Positions 7,571-17,085 are shown, numbered from the stretch's first letter. The stretch: 64,000 nucleotides of DNA from Synechococcales cyanobacterium GL140_1_metabat_312 (GCA_025351345.1 JANXWB010000042.1:24129-88128), one strand, 5' to 3'. Notes: a model not told the origin generated them from the letters alone. Program-made: numbers and translations.

Positions 7571-8902
7571 ATGAAAAATCATTCATTCAACCGAAAAATC
7601 GGAGGATCGCTATTAGCCCTGAGTCTGATATTGAGTGCAATGGGTTGTACCGCCCCAGCCAGCCGATCGGCAGATCCGCAGCCCAGTATGCCCAGCATTG
7701 CCTCACCCGATCGTTTTCCGGTTGAGCAGTCTAGCGTTCTTCAGCCTAGCAACCCACCAACCTCTCGGCCTGCATCAAAGCTCAACCCTATGAACTCCAA
7801 GTTTATAGCTGCCCAAACCCGATTTAGCTTGAATCTTTTCTCAACCTTGCAAAAAAAAGATCCTAAGAAAAATCTATTTATCTCGCCCATCAGCATCTCT
7901 CAAGCGATCTCAATGATCTACAACGGTGCAGCGGCGGAAACTCAAAGCGCGATCGCTTCGGCACTTGCCCTAGAAAACTTATCGTTAGACGACTTTAATA
8001 GCGGCAACGAAGATCTCCGCAATGCCCTAGAGCATCCTGGTCGAGACATTCAGCTCAGTATTGCTAACTCCCTTTGGACCAACCAAGATACGCCCATCAA
8101 TCCTGATTTTATTCGTCGGAATCAGCAGTTTTATAATGCCAAAGTTGAGTCTTTAGATTTCAACAACAACAAAAGCGTCGGCATCATCAATAATTGGGTC
8201 AAACGTAATACCCAGGGCAAAATTGAGGGAATTGTCGATCAACTAAGTGGGGCCGATCGGCTAATTCTCGTCAATGCCACTTACTTCAAAGGGGAGTGGA
8301 GTAGCCCTTTTAAATTGGATCAAACCACGTCTCAAGACTTCTCTACGCCAGACGGGAATAAGAGGGTGCCGATGATGGCAAAACGCGGGACATTTCGTTA
8401 TTTTGAACTGAAAGGGTTGCAGGCCGTTGCGCTACCCTATGGCGATCGGCGTTTGAATCTCTATGTTTTTCTGCCAAGAAATGGACAGACTCTTGATAGC
8501 GTTATTCAAACCCTCAGCCCAGAAGCTTGGACGCGGTGGATGAGCGAATTTAGAATGGTTCCCGGCTATCTCCAATTACCTCGCTTCAAAATGGAATCCG
8601 AATTAGAACTCAAGAAGCCCCTAAGTGAACTCGGAATGGGGATTGCGTTTAGTGATAAAGCCAATTTTTCAAGCCTGACTACTCACCCGGTTCACATTGA
8701 TCAAGTGATTCATAAAACCTTGGTCGAAGTGGATGAAGCGGGTACCACAGCGGCAGCGGCAACTGCGATCGGAATCAGATCTACCTCAATAGAAGCTGTG
8801 AAAACGCCGTTTGAGATGAAAGTCAATCAACCGTTCTTGTGCGTTCTTCGGGACGATAAAACGGGCGCTATTTTGTTCATGGGTGCGATCAATAATCCTT
8901 AG
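7571..8902 (+). CDS. Serpin-family serine protease inhibitor, predicted lipoprotein
   Basis: 443 residues from ATG 7571; a GTG at 7553 would only lengthen the signal peptide. A lipobox (LSAMGC) near residue 24 predicts a lipid-anchored envelope protein, followed by a Ser/Pro-rich linker to about residue 70. The serpin domain starts at FSLNLFSTL and contains FISPISISQAISM, NSLWTNQ, LILVNATYFKG and the closing FLCVLRDDKTGAILFMG. The hinge VDEAGTTAAAATAI has the small-residue pattern of inhibitory serpins, so a protease-trapping role is likely. The scissile bond lies in the following IGIRSTSIEA segment. Its neighbour upstream on the same strand is a secreted subtilase, a plausible target. Confidence 0.93.
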   Translation: MKNHSFNRKIGGSLLALSLILSAMGCTAPASRSADPQPSMPSIASPDRFPVEQSSVLQPSNPPTSRPASKLNPMNSKFIAAQTRFSLNLFSTLQKKDPKKNLFISPISISQAISMIYNGAAAETQSAIASALALENLSLDDFNSGNEDLRNALEHPGRDIQLSIANSLWTNQDTPINPDFIRRNQQFYNAKVESLDFNNNKSVGIINNWVKRNTQGKIEGIVDQLSGADRLILVNATYFKGEWSSPFKLDQTTSQDFSTPDGNKRVPMMAKRGTFRYFELKGLQAVALPYGDRRLNLYVFLPRNGQTLDSVIQTLSPEAWTRWMSEFRMVPGYLQLPRFKMESELELKKPLSELGMGIAFSDKANFSSLTTHPVHIDQVIHKTLVEVDEAGTTAAAATAIGIRSTSIEAVKTPFEMKVNQPFLCVLRDDKTGAILFMGAINNP

Positions 8903-8967
8903 TGGGTGTTTGAAAGGTCGAGGATTGTGACGGTTAAAGCCTTATCCCTCCAGCCCCTCAATGATTA

Positions 8968-10248
8968 TTATTTAGGGTCATGTCTTGGAAATGATGGCAA
9001 ATCGATCGCAGCCATTGCATCTCGTTTTTGAGACTTGGTTTTGGAAATTAGAGGAGCAATAGCCTCTGGCCGATCTTTAACTGTCGGAGTTGTTAGGTGT
9101 GCATCGTCTTGTGAGTGTATCGTCTCGACAATATTTACCTCTTCGCCCAGAATCGCATTGACCTGAGCTATCACTTGGGACCAATTATCTAATCGTTGAG
9201 CATCATCAAGCTTTGGGTTACGTTCAATTTGGCCTAGATCTAATTGATTATGATCATCTGAAACTGTCTCAATTCCAGGGTCTACTCCGATCGGGGTGGC
9301 GATTGGGATTTCAGCCGGGGTTTCGATCGTAGCGTTAACAAATTCGGCAATAGTTTCTTGGGCAATGCTTGCATCAGTACCAGATTCTTTCTCAATGTCG
9401 TCTGATTGGTCTGATTCACGGTCTGTGATGATCGCATTGGCCCAAGGTTGAAGGATCGGTGGCTCATTGACTTCTACGATCGTGTTGGCGTTACTCCAAG
9501 GTTGGACGGGTTGCGATCGGGGAATTTTAACTTTAAGGGGCGAAATGACGACCGGATCTAGGGTTTCCTCTAAAAAGTCGGCTACAAATCCTTGAGCGGT
9601 GGCGGGCGGTACATCTAAGCATTTTTCCAGGGCTGCTTTGAATTGCAAGGTGTAGCGCTGTTGGCGATGAAGCCGCGATCGTAAATCTCGGACAGTTTGT
9701 TCGGATTGGGTAAATTGCTGAAGATTATCATTCGATCGTTGTTGCACGGCAGCACATTCGCGTTCAAGTTGAGCGATTTGTTCGTGACTGCTTTGAAGCT
9801 GATCGGTTAATGTTTCGACCAAAATCTGTTGTCTTTGGGCCATGCGATGAGAATTTTCTAGTTCTACAAAGAGCTGGCCGAGCCGAACTTGAGATCCTGA
9901 AAGGGCTTGGTTTTGTTGGGCTAATAGGCTTTCGGAACTTTCTAATGAGCCAGACTGCGCCAGAGTAGCGGCTTCCCAACGTTCTATTTCAGCCCGAAGC
10001 GAGGTCTGCGATCGGAGTAAAGCGGCTTCGAGTTCTATGACCTGCGATCGGAGTTCTTGGTTTTGGTGCTGAACCTTTATATAAAAATCGCCACTGACTA
10101 AACTCGGTTGCACTGGATGTTCTTCAACTTGCTCTAATAAGTCATCCACAGGCATCGCATCCGGAAATGTCACAATTTCCCATTCATCTGACGGTCTAGT
10201 TTCGTGAGAATGGGTTGGGTTGGGCTGATTTTGGGTAGATTCATTCAT
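8968..10248 (-). CDS. Coiled-coil protein, unknown function
   Basis: 426 residues. An N-terminal acidic segment (DEWEIVTFPDAMPVDDLLEQV) is followed by a long coiled coil, about residues 55-205, rich in Gln and Glu heptads, then a short motif with RQQRYTLQFKAALEKCLDV, then an acidic low-complexity tail that repeats the pattern PWSNANTIVEVNE / PWANAIITD. No signal peptide or membrane span. I recognise the layout from other cyanobacteria but know no function. It faces the serpin gene tail to tail and precedes csaB on the same strand with an 89-bp gap on its upstream side. Confidence 0.75.
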   Translation of the reverse strand: MNESTQNQPNPTHSHETRPSDEWEIVTFPDAMPVDDLLEQVEEHPVQPSLVSGDFYIKVQHQNQELRSQVIELEAALLRSQTSLRAEIERWEAATLAQSGSLESSESLLAQQNQALSGSQVRLGQLFVELENSHRMAQRQQILVETLTDQLQSSHEQIAQLERECAAVQQRSNDNLQQFTQSEQTVRDLRSRLHRQQRYTLQFKAALEKCLDVPPATAQGFVADFLEETLDPVVISPLKVKIPRSQPVQPWSNANTIVEVNEPPILQPWANAIITDRESDQSDDIEKESGTDASIAQETIAEFVNATIETPAEIPIATPIGVDPGIETVSDDHNQLDLGQIERNPKLDDAQRLDNWSQVIAQVNAILGEEVNIVETIHSQDDAHLTTPTVKDRPEAIAPLISKTKSQKRDAMAAIDLPSFPRHDPK

Positions 10249-10337
10249 GATTTTGATGTCCTGCCTGACGTTCTGCCTGTGAAAACCTTAACGCTAGGAT
10301 AACTTAAGTCTGAAGTAAGTAAATTAAGTCTTTTAAC

Positions 10338-11492
10338 TCAGAGTGAGGGTCTGAAAAATTTGTCAAGCACTTGGCGTAAACGATCGCGATGCTGCGTTGC
10401 GCTTTGAATTAAGGTTTGTCGAATCCCTTCAAGGTCCGCTCGTCCATCGTTCGGATTGCCATAGACGAACCCCGTTTCCATTGTTTGTCTCAATTCTGGG
10501 AGCCACTCAGCGATACGTTTATCTAGGGTTGAGTCTGTTTCACTGAGTTCTACGATCGTAGTCAAATGCGCAGTTTCCATGACTTTTGTCACCTTTGGAT
10601 CGTAGCTCAAAGCGAAGCAATTGCAGCCTTCAGAGATGGACATAATGACCGCATGAAGCCGCATCGCTATAGTAAATATAATATCTGGATGCCCAAATAG
10701 CCCTTTTATCACTTCAGGCTTATCTATACTCAAAACTCTACTTCTTGGAATTCTTACCTGTAAATCTCGGGCTATTTTTCCATCCAAACTTTCTTGGAAT
10801 GGGACCAAGAGAATGGTGAAGCCAGAGGTATTTTTCTGAAACTCGATTAATGACTGCGTTAGAATCTCCAGCCGATCGGGCGTTAAGCTTGAATGCTCCC
10901 GAAGATTTACGACAATGCAGTAGTTCCGTTTGTTGTTCCCGAACTCTGACTCATCGGATAAATCAAAGCTGTAGTCTAAATCAAAGCTGTAGTCGGCGTT
11001 CATTGCCCAGACTGGATCGGGGGCTATGGTTGCCGAAATTCCCCAGCGTTGCAACATTTCGTGAGAAACCGTATCACGTACCGTCACTAACTGACATCGC
11101 TTCAACACATGTCGAGTCAGCCAACGGTTCGATCGGTGATTCAAGGGTCCAATGCCTTGTGCCCAAGCGATCGTCTCCAAGCCCAACATCTGCGCCAGTT
11201 TCATCAGTCCGCCGTAGTATATCGGACTTACCCAGCTGCTATTGTCTTGCATCAAGCTTCCGCCGCCCCAAATGAAGACCTTCGCCTGACGCATTTCTTT
11301 AATCACCGCCATTAAATCCCAGCGATCGCAAGCTTTAACCTGGTAACGATCGCGGGTTTCGGCGGGATTTTTAGACAGAACAATGGGTTCGACATATTCG
11401 GGAAGCGATTGAAGTAGGCAAATTAGGAGTGCCTCGTCACCCGCATTGCCCATGCCATAGTAGCCACAGAGAATTACCCGTTGTTTTGACAT
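10338..11492 (-). CDS. csaB: Polysaccharide pyruvyl transferase CsaB
   Basis: 384 residues of the CsaB group, which attaches ketal-linked pyruvate from phosphoenolpyruvate to cell-wall-linked polysaccharide; in bacteria this anchors S-layer proteins with SLH domains. Motifs: GYYGMGNAGDEALL at the N-terminus, FIWGGGSLMQD, WAQGIGPL, TVRD, and the late ALSYDPKV and GFVYGN-type segments. The central part contains an in-frame duplication reading DYSFDL twice, produced by an 18-bp tandem repeat at 10960-10994. Cyanobacterial outer membranes use SLH porins, so envelope anchoring is the likely job. Starts at the first ATG, MSKQRVILCG. Confidence 0.9.
   Translation of the reverse strand: MSKQRVILCGYYGMGNAGDEALLICLLQSLPEYVEPIVLSKNPAETRDRYQVKACDRWDLMAVIKEMRQAKVFIWGGGSLMQDNSSWVSPIYYGGLMKLAQMLGLETIAWAQGIGPLNHRSNRWLTRHVLKRCQLVTVRDTVSHEMLQRWGISATIAPDPVWAMNADYSFDLDYSFDLSDESEFGNNKRNYCIVVNLREHSSLTPDRLEILTQSLIEFQKNTSGFTILLVPFQESLDGKIARDLQVRIPRSRVLSIDKPEVIKGLFGHPDIIFTIAMRLHAVIMSISEGCNCFALSYDPKVTKVMETAHLTTIVELSETDSTLDKRIAEWLPELRQTMETGFVYGNPNDGRADLEGIRQTLIQSATQHRDRLRQVLDKFFRPSL
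10960..10994. repeat. 18-bp tandem duplication inside csaB
   Basis: AAATCAAAGCTGTAGTCT (10960-10977) is repeated immediately as 10978-10994, identical over 17 bases. It keeps the csaB frame and duplicates six residues (DYSFDL). Confidence 0.9.
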
Positions 11493-11581
11493 GTCTGGAG
11501 AGATTGGGAAATTAGCTTGAGACCTATAATAGGGCAGATAATAGAGTAGACATTGAGAGATAGTTTAGAGACAGTTGTTTT

Positions 11582-11905
11582 ATGAATGCGCTTTCGATTC
11601 CCACTTGGATTATTCATATTTCCAGCGTCATCGAATGGATGGTGGCAATTTTTATGATCTGGCGTTTTGCGGAGGTGAAAAACCTGCCCGCTTGGCGATC
11701 GCTCTCTTGGGGAATGTTGCCCGCCTTAGTGAGTGCGATGTGTGCTTGTACTTGGCACTTTTTTGACAATAGCCCCGCGCTCGAATGGTTGGTGACAACT
11801 CAGGCGGCGACCACTTTACTCGGCAACTGCACGATGATGGCAGCGGCTTGGTGGATTTGGAAAAACCGATCGTCCAGTCCGTCTGATGGTACGTCTGATG
11901 TCTAA
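11582..11905 (+). CDS. DUF2499 (Ycf49-like) membrane protein
   Basis: 107 residues with three hydrophobic helices, roughly 8-28, 42-60 and 73-93. The family is found in cyanobacteria and plastids and, as I recall, includes Ycf49; no function is established. Diagnostic segments: IPTWIIHISSVIEWM at the start and CACTWHFFDN in the middle. The aromatic and His residues near membrane edges resemble pigment or quinone environments, but that is inference. It overlaps the next gene by 20 bp, so the pair is certainly co-translated. Confidence 0.82.
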   Translation: MNALSIPTWIIHISSVIEWMVAIFMIWRFAEVKNLPAWRSLSWGMLPALVSAMCACTWHFFDNSPALEWLVTTQAATTLLGNCTMMAAAWWIWKNRSSSPSDGTSDV

Positions 11906-12185
11906 AGAATCGTTATTTGCACTGTCACTGTTTCCTTACTTAGGCTTTCTTTGGTTCCTCGGGAAATCGAGTCAAGCGCCTAAGTTGGTGATGGTTGGCT
12001 TTTATTTGTTGCTGGTATTTGTGGTAGTTACGATTCCCGCCGGACTCTATGCCCGCGATGTCTATGGTCAGGAGTTGGCCAATGTGGACTGGCTCCATGG
12101 TGCTGCGGAGTCGTTTTTGACCCTCTCTAATATTGTGGTAGTTCTGGGATTCGCCCAGGTGTTGCAAAATACTCAGTCTAAATAG
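11886..12185 (+). CDS. DUF3593 membrane protein
   Basis: 99 residues with three hydrophobic segments (about 9-25, 33-52 and 75-92). The conserved middle is TIPAGLYARDVYGQELANVDWLHGAAESFLT. DUF3593 proteins occur next to DUF2499 proteins in cyanobacteria; the overlap here points to a two-subunit membrane unit. The start is ATG 11886, inside the previous gene; ATG 11898 (MSKESLF) is an alternative that still overlaps. Function unknown. Confidence 0.82.
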   Translation: MVRLMSKESLFALSLFPYLGFLWFLGKSSQAPKLVMVGFYLLLVFVVVTIPAGLYARDVYGQELANVDWLHGAAESFLTLSNIVVVLGFAQVLQNTQSK

Positions 12186-12441
12186 ACTGCTGGAACTTAC
12201 CTTATTTATTTCTCGTCACTGAATCTGAACTAGAGTGCAACTTGGCTACTAAATTTTAGTCAGTCTGAAATTGAATGTGTCACAATCATCATCGATCGTT
12301 CTGTGCAGAATTTGGTAAGTTGCGATCGTTACAGGTTTGTCGATGCAAGTTTGTTGATGTGTTCGTTCTTCATCTAGCTTATTTTCTTAGACTCAGTTGT
12401 CCATTTTTATCGATGCCCCGTGCGGTGTATCAGGAGCCATT

Positions 12442-13224
12442 ATGAAATCTTTAATCCGTTGGAGTACAAACCTAGGTATTGCAAGTGGGGCGCTCTTAAG
12501 TGCCATGTTGTTAAATACCTTATCGGTGTTGGCCCTGACGCCTGAGCAAATCACCCAAAAGCTCGGCCCGATTCCGGTCTTTACCCTGACGGATGACAAA
12601 GGTGCGCCCTTGGTATCGAATCCACCCAAGGATCAAAAAGCGAATCCGATCGCTCGTGTCTTTCTCAGCCAAAAAGATGCTCAAGAGTTTTTGGCTCGTC
12701 TAAAAGCTGAAAAGCCTGACCTTGCGAAAAGCTTACAGGTTCGTCCTTTATCCATGGCGGAAGTCTATGATTTGAAGCTCAAAAACAAGGACAAACAGCC
12801 CCAACTAGACTTCGTTTACATTCCGACTCGTAAGCAGTCTGAGGCAGCTCTGGCGCTCGCGAATACCGCTGGTGCAAAGCTGACGTTCTTCCCCGGAACA
12901 CCTTTGTTTGTAGCTCGGGCAGGCAGTGGCGATAAGGACAAAGGATTGCTAACGATTCAGCAGGGCAACGAAACAGCAATTCCAATGTTCTTTGAAAAAG
13001 AGCAACTTCAGACGTTCCTCGATCGGTTCAAAACCTCCCAGCCTGATCTCGCCAAGACGGCAGATATTCAAGTATTGCTCCTAGAAAATATCTTGGATGC
13101 AATGCAGAATCCTAAACAGGACACCAGTCTTGAGCAGTTGATGTTGATTCCAAATACGGAAGCAATTCAATTTTTGCAGACCTTGCGTCCGGCAACTGCT
13201 CCTACAGCGGCTCCCACTAAATAA
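12442..13224 (+). CDS. Tic22-like protein
   Basis: 260 residues from ATG 12442, chosen because GGAG sits 8 bp upstream and a clean signal peptide follows (WSTNLGIASGALLSAMLLNTLSVLA). The mature part has two Tic22-type repeats: an N-terminal one with PVFTLTD, then FLSQKDAQEFLARLK, and a C-terminal one with PMFFEKEQLQTFLDRFK. The C-terminus is Pro/Thr/Ala-rich. Cyanobacterial Tic22 is a periplasmic or lumenal chaperone-like protein connected with outer-membrane biogenesis and is the ancestor of the chloroplast intermembrane-space import factor. Single gene. Confidence 0.88.
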   Translation: MKSLIRWSTNLGIASGALLSAMLLNTLSVLALTPEQITQKLGPIPVFTLTDDKGAPLVSNPPKDQKANPIARVFLSQKDAQEFLARLKAEKPDLAKSLQVRPLSMAEVYDLKLKNKDKQPQLDFVYIPTRKQSEAALALANTAGAKLTFFPGTPLFVARAGSGDKDKGLLTIQQGNETAIPMFFEKEQLQTFLDRFKTSQPDLAKTADIQVLLLENILDAMQNPKQDTSLEQLMLIPNTEAIQFLQTLRPATAPTAAPTK

Positions 13225-13236
13225 CATGACCCACTA

Positions 13237-13272
13237 CACCGCCCTCGAATAAAATTTGTGGGCGGCTTATTT
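13237..13272 (+). terminator. Probable terminator of the Tic22 gene
   Basis: CCGCCC (13239-13244) pairs with GGGCGG (13260-13265) around an A/T-rich loop, followed by CTTATTT. The T run is weak. It lies in the short gap between convergent genes. Confidence 0.5.
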
Positions 13273-13287
13273 CAAGTCACTCAGCTC

Positions 13288-13848
13288 TTAAGTTAAGCGT
13301 GTTGTCTCAACTTTTTCGATTGCCCTTTTCGTCACAGATTCCCAATGGGTATCGTCTGGATAGGGCGCATAGACTGCAACTCCAGTAATTGGATTGTAAA
13401 TCCGACAGAATAAAACCTGATCTGTTTCCCCCGCTTCAACGGCGATCGTAATCGGTTTTTTGAAAGCCTCAACAGGAAGTTTTGACAGCGTATACAGCAA
13501 TCCTTTTGCAAACAGAGTATCTTGTCCCGATTGGATGACATAGGGCCGATCGGCACGAATATGTAAGTTGATTTTTAGGTCTGGCTTACCGCGAAATTCT
13601 TTTTCTTCAACTTCCAGCTTCTCGATGAATCCTGTAATGGCATGGTATTCGATCGGTTCATATACACTTTTCCCGCCGTTCCAGAAGTACCACAGACAGT
13701 CCGGATATTGACGGTTCGCATATATGTAACGGACTTTGGGCGGATGGGTGAACCCAAGGGGTTGTTGTTGCAATTGGCGTTGGGCTTTTAGCTCATTCAG
13801 AATTTCTAAAAGAAGAGCGGCAGAATCGGGAGAAGACGGGATGTCCAT
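13288..13848 (-). CDS. Unknown conserved-looking protein
   Basis: 186 residues from MDIPSSPDSAALL; the open frame extends to 13947, but the extra 33 residues (rich in Arg and starting inside the divergent promoter region) look non-coding. After an N-terminal helix (LLLEILNELKAQRQLQQQ) comes a beta-rich globular part with KVRYIYANRQYPDCLWYFWN, EYHAITGFIEKLEV and ITIAVEAG. No membrane or signal sequence. I do not recognise the family; the beta-strand pattern would suit an OB-fold or similar binding domain, which is inference. Divergent from the ATP synthase cluster. Confidence 0.6.
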   Translation of the reverse strand: MDIPSSPDSAALLLEILNELKAQRQLQQQPLGFTHPPKVRYIYANRQYPDCLWYFWNGGKSVYEPIEYHAITGFIEKLEVEEKEFRGKPDLKINLHIRADRPYVIQSGQDTLFAKGLLYTLSKLPVEAFKKPITIAVEAGETDQVLFCRIYNPITGVAVYAPYPDDTHWESVTKRAIEKVETTRLT

Positions 13849-14119
13849 AGGATTTAGGCGAGAATTTAGATAGAAATTTAGTACTAATGGTCTGATTCTA
13901 GCGGAGACGAGTTGGCACGATCGCATAATTCTGGACCGATGAGTCATTACTTTCTGTTAATAAAATGCATCAATAATTTACGTAGATTAAGTTGAAAGAG
14001 ACGATCGGGATGATCCCCCCTGCGTGATATGATTGCCAGGGACTTAATGACAGAGCATAAATACTCATTGATATTGAGATCAGTTCTGGCTGTTTTGAAA
14101 TAGATATTGGGGCGAAGTT

Positions 14120-14593
14120 TTGTTCGGTCATAATCTTGAGGATGAAATTAACCGTGTTGTGGCGAATCCAACATTAAATCCCGTTGAGTTGGAAATGGTC
14201 CCTGAAGAAGCGTTTAATCAGCTTGCTGAAATTGACAATTCTGAATCCATGGAAGACTACTACGCACTCATTCGTGAGCTGTTTGTAACAACGGCGGTAT
14301 TAATTGGGATTGTCTTTCCAGCCGTTTGGTTTCGATACGGTGTCGGTGTGGCTTCAAATTATTTGTTGGGTGCCTTCACGGGCATGTTGTATCTCAGATT
14401 GCTTGGGAAAAATGTAGAGAAGCTTGGTCAGGGTGGAGCTGTCGGGAAGTCTCAAGTTGCTGTTTTTGCTGGGGTGATGATTGCCGCTGCGAAAATAGAA
14501 CAATTGAGTGTTTTGCCGATATTTCTAGGTTTCCTAACCTTTAAGGCAGGCATTTTCGTTTATACCTTGCGATATGTTAATTCGACTCGATAG
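14120..14593 (+). CDS. atpI: ATP synthase assembly factor AtpI (Atp1)
   Basis: 157 residues in the frame opened by TTG 14120 (GGGGCGAAG about 8 bp upstream). Later starts at ATG 14195 or ATG 14249 (MEDYYALIREL) are possible, and cyanobacterial AtpI is often shorter. Four hydrophobic segments occupy most of residues 50-150, with the conserved VWFRYGVGVASNYLLGAFTGMLYLRLL split over helices two and three. AtpI helps assemble the c-ring and heads the ATP synthase cluster, as here, 80 bp before subunit a. Confidence 0.85.
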   Translation: MFGHNLEDEINRVVANPTLNPVELEMVPEEAFNQLAEIDNSESMEDYYALIRELFVTTAVLIGIVFPAVWFRYGVGVASNYLLGAFTGMLYLRLLGKNVEKLGQGGAVGKSQVAVFAGVMIAAAKIEQLSVLPIFLGFLTFKAGIFVYTLRYVNSTR

Positions 14594-14673
14594 AGATTTT
14601 GAGTTTTCAACTGAGAATCTTTAGGATTCAGTCTTAAACCTTTGGATTTTTTCCATCCCACAACCTTCGGGAA

Positions 14674-15450
14674 ATGCCGCTAGATATTGAGATGCTGAAT
14701 TTTTTAGACAGTCCCAATTTCGTTAGTCTCGCTGCTTTAGAAGTTGGTCAACACTTCTACTGGCATATCGGCAGTCTCAAGGTTCATGGACAGGTTTTCT
14801 TGGCGACTTGGTTCGTCATGTCGGTCTTGATTGTTGCGTCATTGCTAGCGACCCGTAATATTCAGCAAATTCCAAAGGGAATGCAAAACCTGATGGAATA
14901 TGCTATGGATTTTATCCGGGAGCTAACTCGTAACCAAATTGGTGAAAAAGAATATCGTCCCTGGGTTCCGTTCATCGGCACTCTGTTCCTATTTATTTTT
15001 GTCTGTAATTGGTCCGGGGCATTGATTCCGTGGAAGCTCATTCATCTTCCTGAAGGTGAACTAGCTGCTCCCACCAATGACATCAATACTACCGTCGCAT
15101 TGTCTTTGTTGGTTTCAATTGCATACTTCTATGCGGGCTTCAAGAAGAAAGGCTTGGGCTATTTTGCGAAGTATGTTCAACCAACTCCAATCTTGCTACC
15201 GATCGCGGTCTTGGAAGATTTCACTAAACCCCTTTCCTTAAGCTTCCGTTTGTTTGGAAACATTCTGGCGGATGAATTGGTTGTGGGTGTGCTGGTGCTT
15301 CTAGTTCCGTTATTTGTGCCACTTCCTGTGATGTTACTGGGATTATTTACCAGTGCAATTCAGGCGTTGGTATTTGCAACTTTGGCTGGCGCTTACATTC
15401 ATGAAGCGTTAGAAGGTCATGGCGATGAGCATGAAGAAGAACACGCTTAG
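14674..15450 (+). CDS. atpB: ATP synthase subunit a
   Basis: 258 residues, membrane stator half-channel subunit of the F0 sector. Very typical: [38 protein letters not shown], and the essential arginine in [17 protein letters not shown]. It ends in a short His/Glu-rich tail ([10 protein letters not shown]). ATG 14692 (MLNFLDS) is an alternative start. Thylakoid membrane. Second gene of the cluster. Confidence 0.98.
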   Translation: MPLDIEMLNFLDSPNFVSLAALEVGQHFYWHIGSLKVHGQVFLATWFVMSVLIVASLLATRNIQQIPKGMQNLMEYAMDFIRELTRNQIGEKEYRPWVPFIGTLFLFIFVCNWSGALIPWKLIHLPEGELAAPTNDINTTVALSLLVSIAYFYAGFKKKGLGYFAKYVQPTPILLPIAVLEDFTKPLSLSFRLFGNILADELVVGVLVLLVPLFVPLPVMLLGLFTSAIQALVFATLAGAYIHEALEGHGDEHEEEHA

Positions 15451-15464
15451 GAAATTCTGTCGGG

Positions 15465-15503
15465 CAAATCAAATGTGTGGGTTTAAATCTGCAATTTGAT
15501 TGG
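15465..15503 (+). promoter_or_regulatory. Hairpin in the atpB-atpE gap
   Basis: CAAATCAAAT (15465-15474) can pair with ATTTGATTGG (15494-15503), with one mismatch, in the 181-bp leader of the c-subunit gene. It has no T run and so is more like an RNA stability or processing element, which would help raise c-subunit output relative to neighbours. Inference. Confidence 0.35.
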
Positions 15504-15619
15504 TCTACTTGAATTCGGTTTGAGATGTGGATATCGTAACGTGATACGCTTGTTGCGTCTTGTGACAGCACTATGCGTTCATATTGACTCGAAATTTTTG
15601 TTTTGTTTATGTTACTTAA

Positions 15620-15874
<255 letters not shown>

Positions 15875-15975
15875 GGATCGAGATTGGTTGTGGGATGGGT
15901 TGTTAGAAGTTGTGATTTCTATCTGCTTCGATCGACCCACTACCCATGCTTTAGCACACAAATCCACTAAATCTC

Positions 15976-16398
15976 ATGTTTGATTTTGATGCGACACTGC
16001 CGTTGATGGCGGTTCAATTTATTCTCTTGATGGTTGTTTTGAACGCCATTCTCTTTAAGCCTCTAACCAAAGTTATTGAAGATCGCTCTACTTTGATTAG
16101 TAATAGTCAAACGGGTGCGAAGGAAGGCTTAGAGCAGGTAAATGCAATTACTCAGCAATATGAAAAGGCACTGATTGACAGTCGTCGTCAGTATCAAAGT
16201 ATCATTGCAAAAGCCCAAGCAGAAGCCCAAAAGACTGCCAGCGAGAAGATCGCAGCGGCCCAAGCAGAAGCAGTTGCGGCCAGAGAAACGGCAACCCGAG
16301 AACTAGCTGCCCAAAAGATTTCTGCTATGGCAGAACTTGAAAAGCAGGTTGATTCTCTGAGCCAAGAGATTGTAAACAAGCTTTTAGTTGGAGTTTAG
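15976..16398 (+). CDS. atpF2: ATP synthase subunit b'
   Basis: 140-residue peripheral-stalk subunit of photosynthetic ATP synthases, pairing with subunit b. One membrane helix at about residues 6-26 (LPLMAVQFILLMVVLNAIL), then a charged Ala/Gln/Glu-rich coiled coil to the end. The motif FKPLTKVIEDR after the helix is characteristic. Lies between c and b as in other cyanobacteria. Confidence 0.96.
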   Translation: MFDFDATLPLMAVQFILLMVVLNAILFKPLTKVIEDRSTLISNSQTGAKEGLEQVNAITQQYEKALIDSRRQYQSIIAKAQAEAQKTASEKIAAAQAEAVAARETATRELAAQKISAMAELEKQVDSLSQEIVNKLLVGV

Positions 16399-16512
16399 GA
16401 CTTAAGAATTGAAGAATGGTGAAGTGAGGATTATTAGTTTCTTTAATTCACAATTCAAAATTTGTAATTCTAAATTCTTTATAGTTTTCGGCGCAGTTGT
16501 GAGTTTGGTGTC

Positions 16513-17085
16513 ATGGGTATTTTTTTACAGCTCGCCAATCAGAGCAATCTTTTAGCATCTGAAATGGCAAGTTCGGCAATGGCAGAGTCAGCGGGTGAGG
16601 GATTTGGTCTCAATCTTGATATTTTTGAGGCTAATGTCGTTAACCTCGCGATCGTGATTGGTATTTTGGTTTATTTTGGGCGTGGTTTTTTGAGCAGTAC
16701 ATTGGGAAACCGATCGGCTGCCATTGAGAAAGCGCTGAACGAAGCTGAAGTGAAGCGAGCGGAAATGGCAAAGCTTTTAGCAACCCAGCAAGAGAAGCTC
16801 AAATCTGCGACAGCAGAAGCGGCAGGCATTGTGGCGAAAGCTGATGGAGATGCCCAAAAAGCAAGTCAAGCGATTTTGACAGCAGCCGCAGAAGAGGTTG
16901 CGCGGATGAAACAAGAGTCTTCCGCCAATTTAGATGCAGAGCAAGCGAAGATTTTGAACGAGTTGCGGGTGCGAATTGCAGAACTTGCAATGGCAAAAGC
17001 AGAAAGTCAAATTCCCGCCCGCCTTAACGACGCTTCTCAGCAGACGCTCATCGATCGCAGCATTTCACTTCTGGGAGGTCAATAG
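16513..17085 (+). CDS. atpF: ATP synthase subunit b
   Basis: 190 residues. The N-terminal 35 residues are Ala/Ser-rich and precede the membrane helix (NVVNLAIVIGILVYFGRGFL); the rest is a long coiled coil ending near DRSISLLGG. With b' it forms the heterodimeric stator stalk that holds delta and alpha3beta3. The stop codon directly abuts the ATG of atpH (TAG then ATG, no gap), indicating coupling. Confidence 0.96.
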   Translation: MGIFLQLANQSNLLASEMASSAMAESAGEGFGLNLDIFEANVVNLAIVIGILVYFGRGFLSSTLGNRSAAIEKALNEAEVKRAEMAKLLATQQEKLKSATAEAAGIVAKADGDAQKASQAILTAAAEEVARMKQESSANLDAEQAKILNELRVRIAELAMAKAESQIPARLNDASQQTLIDRSISLLGGQ

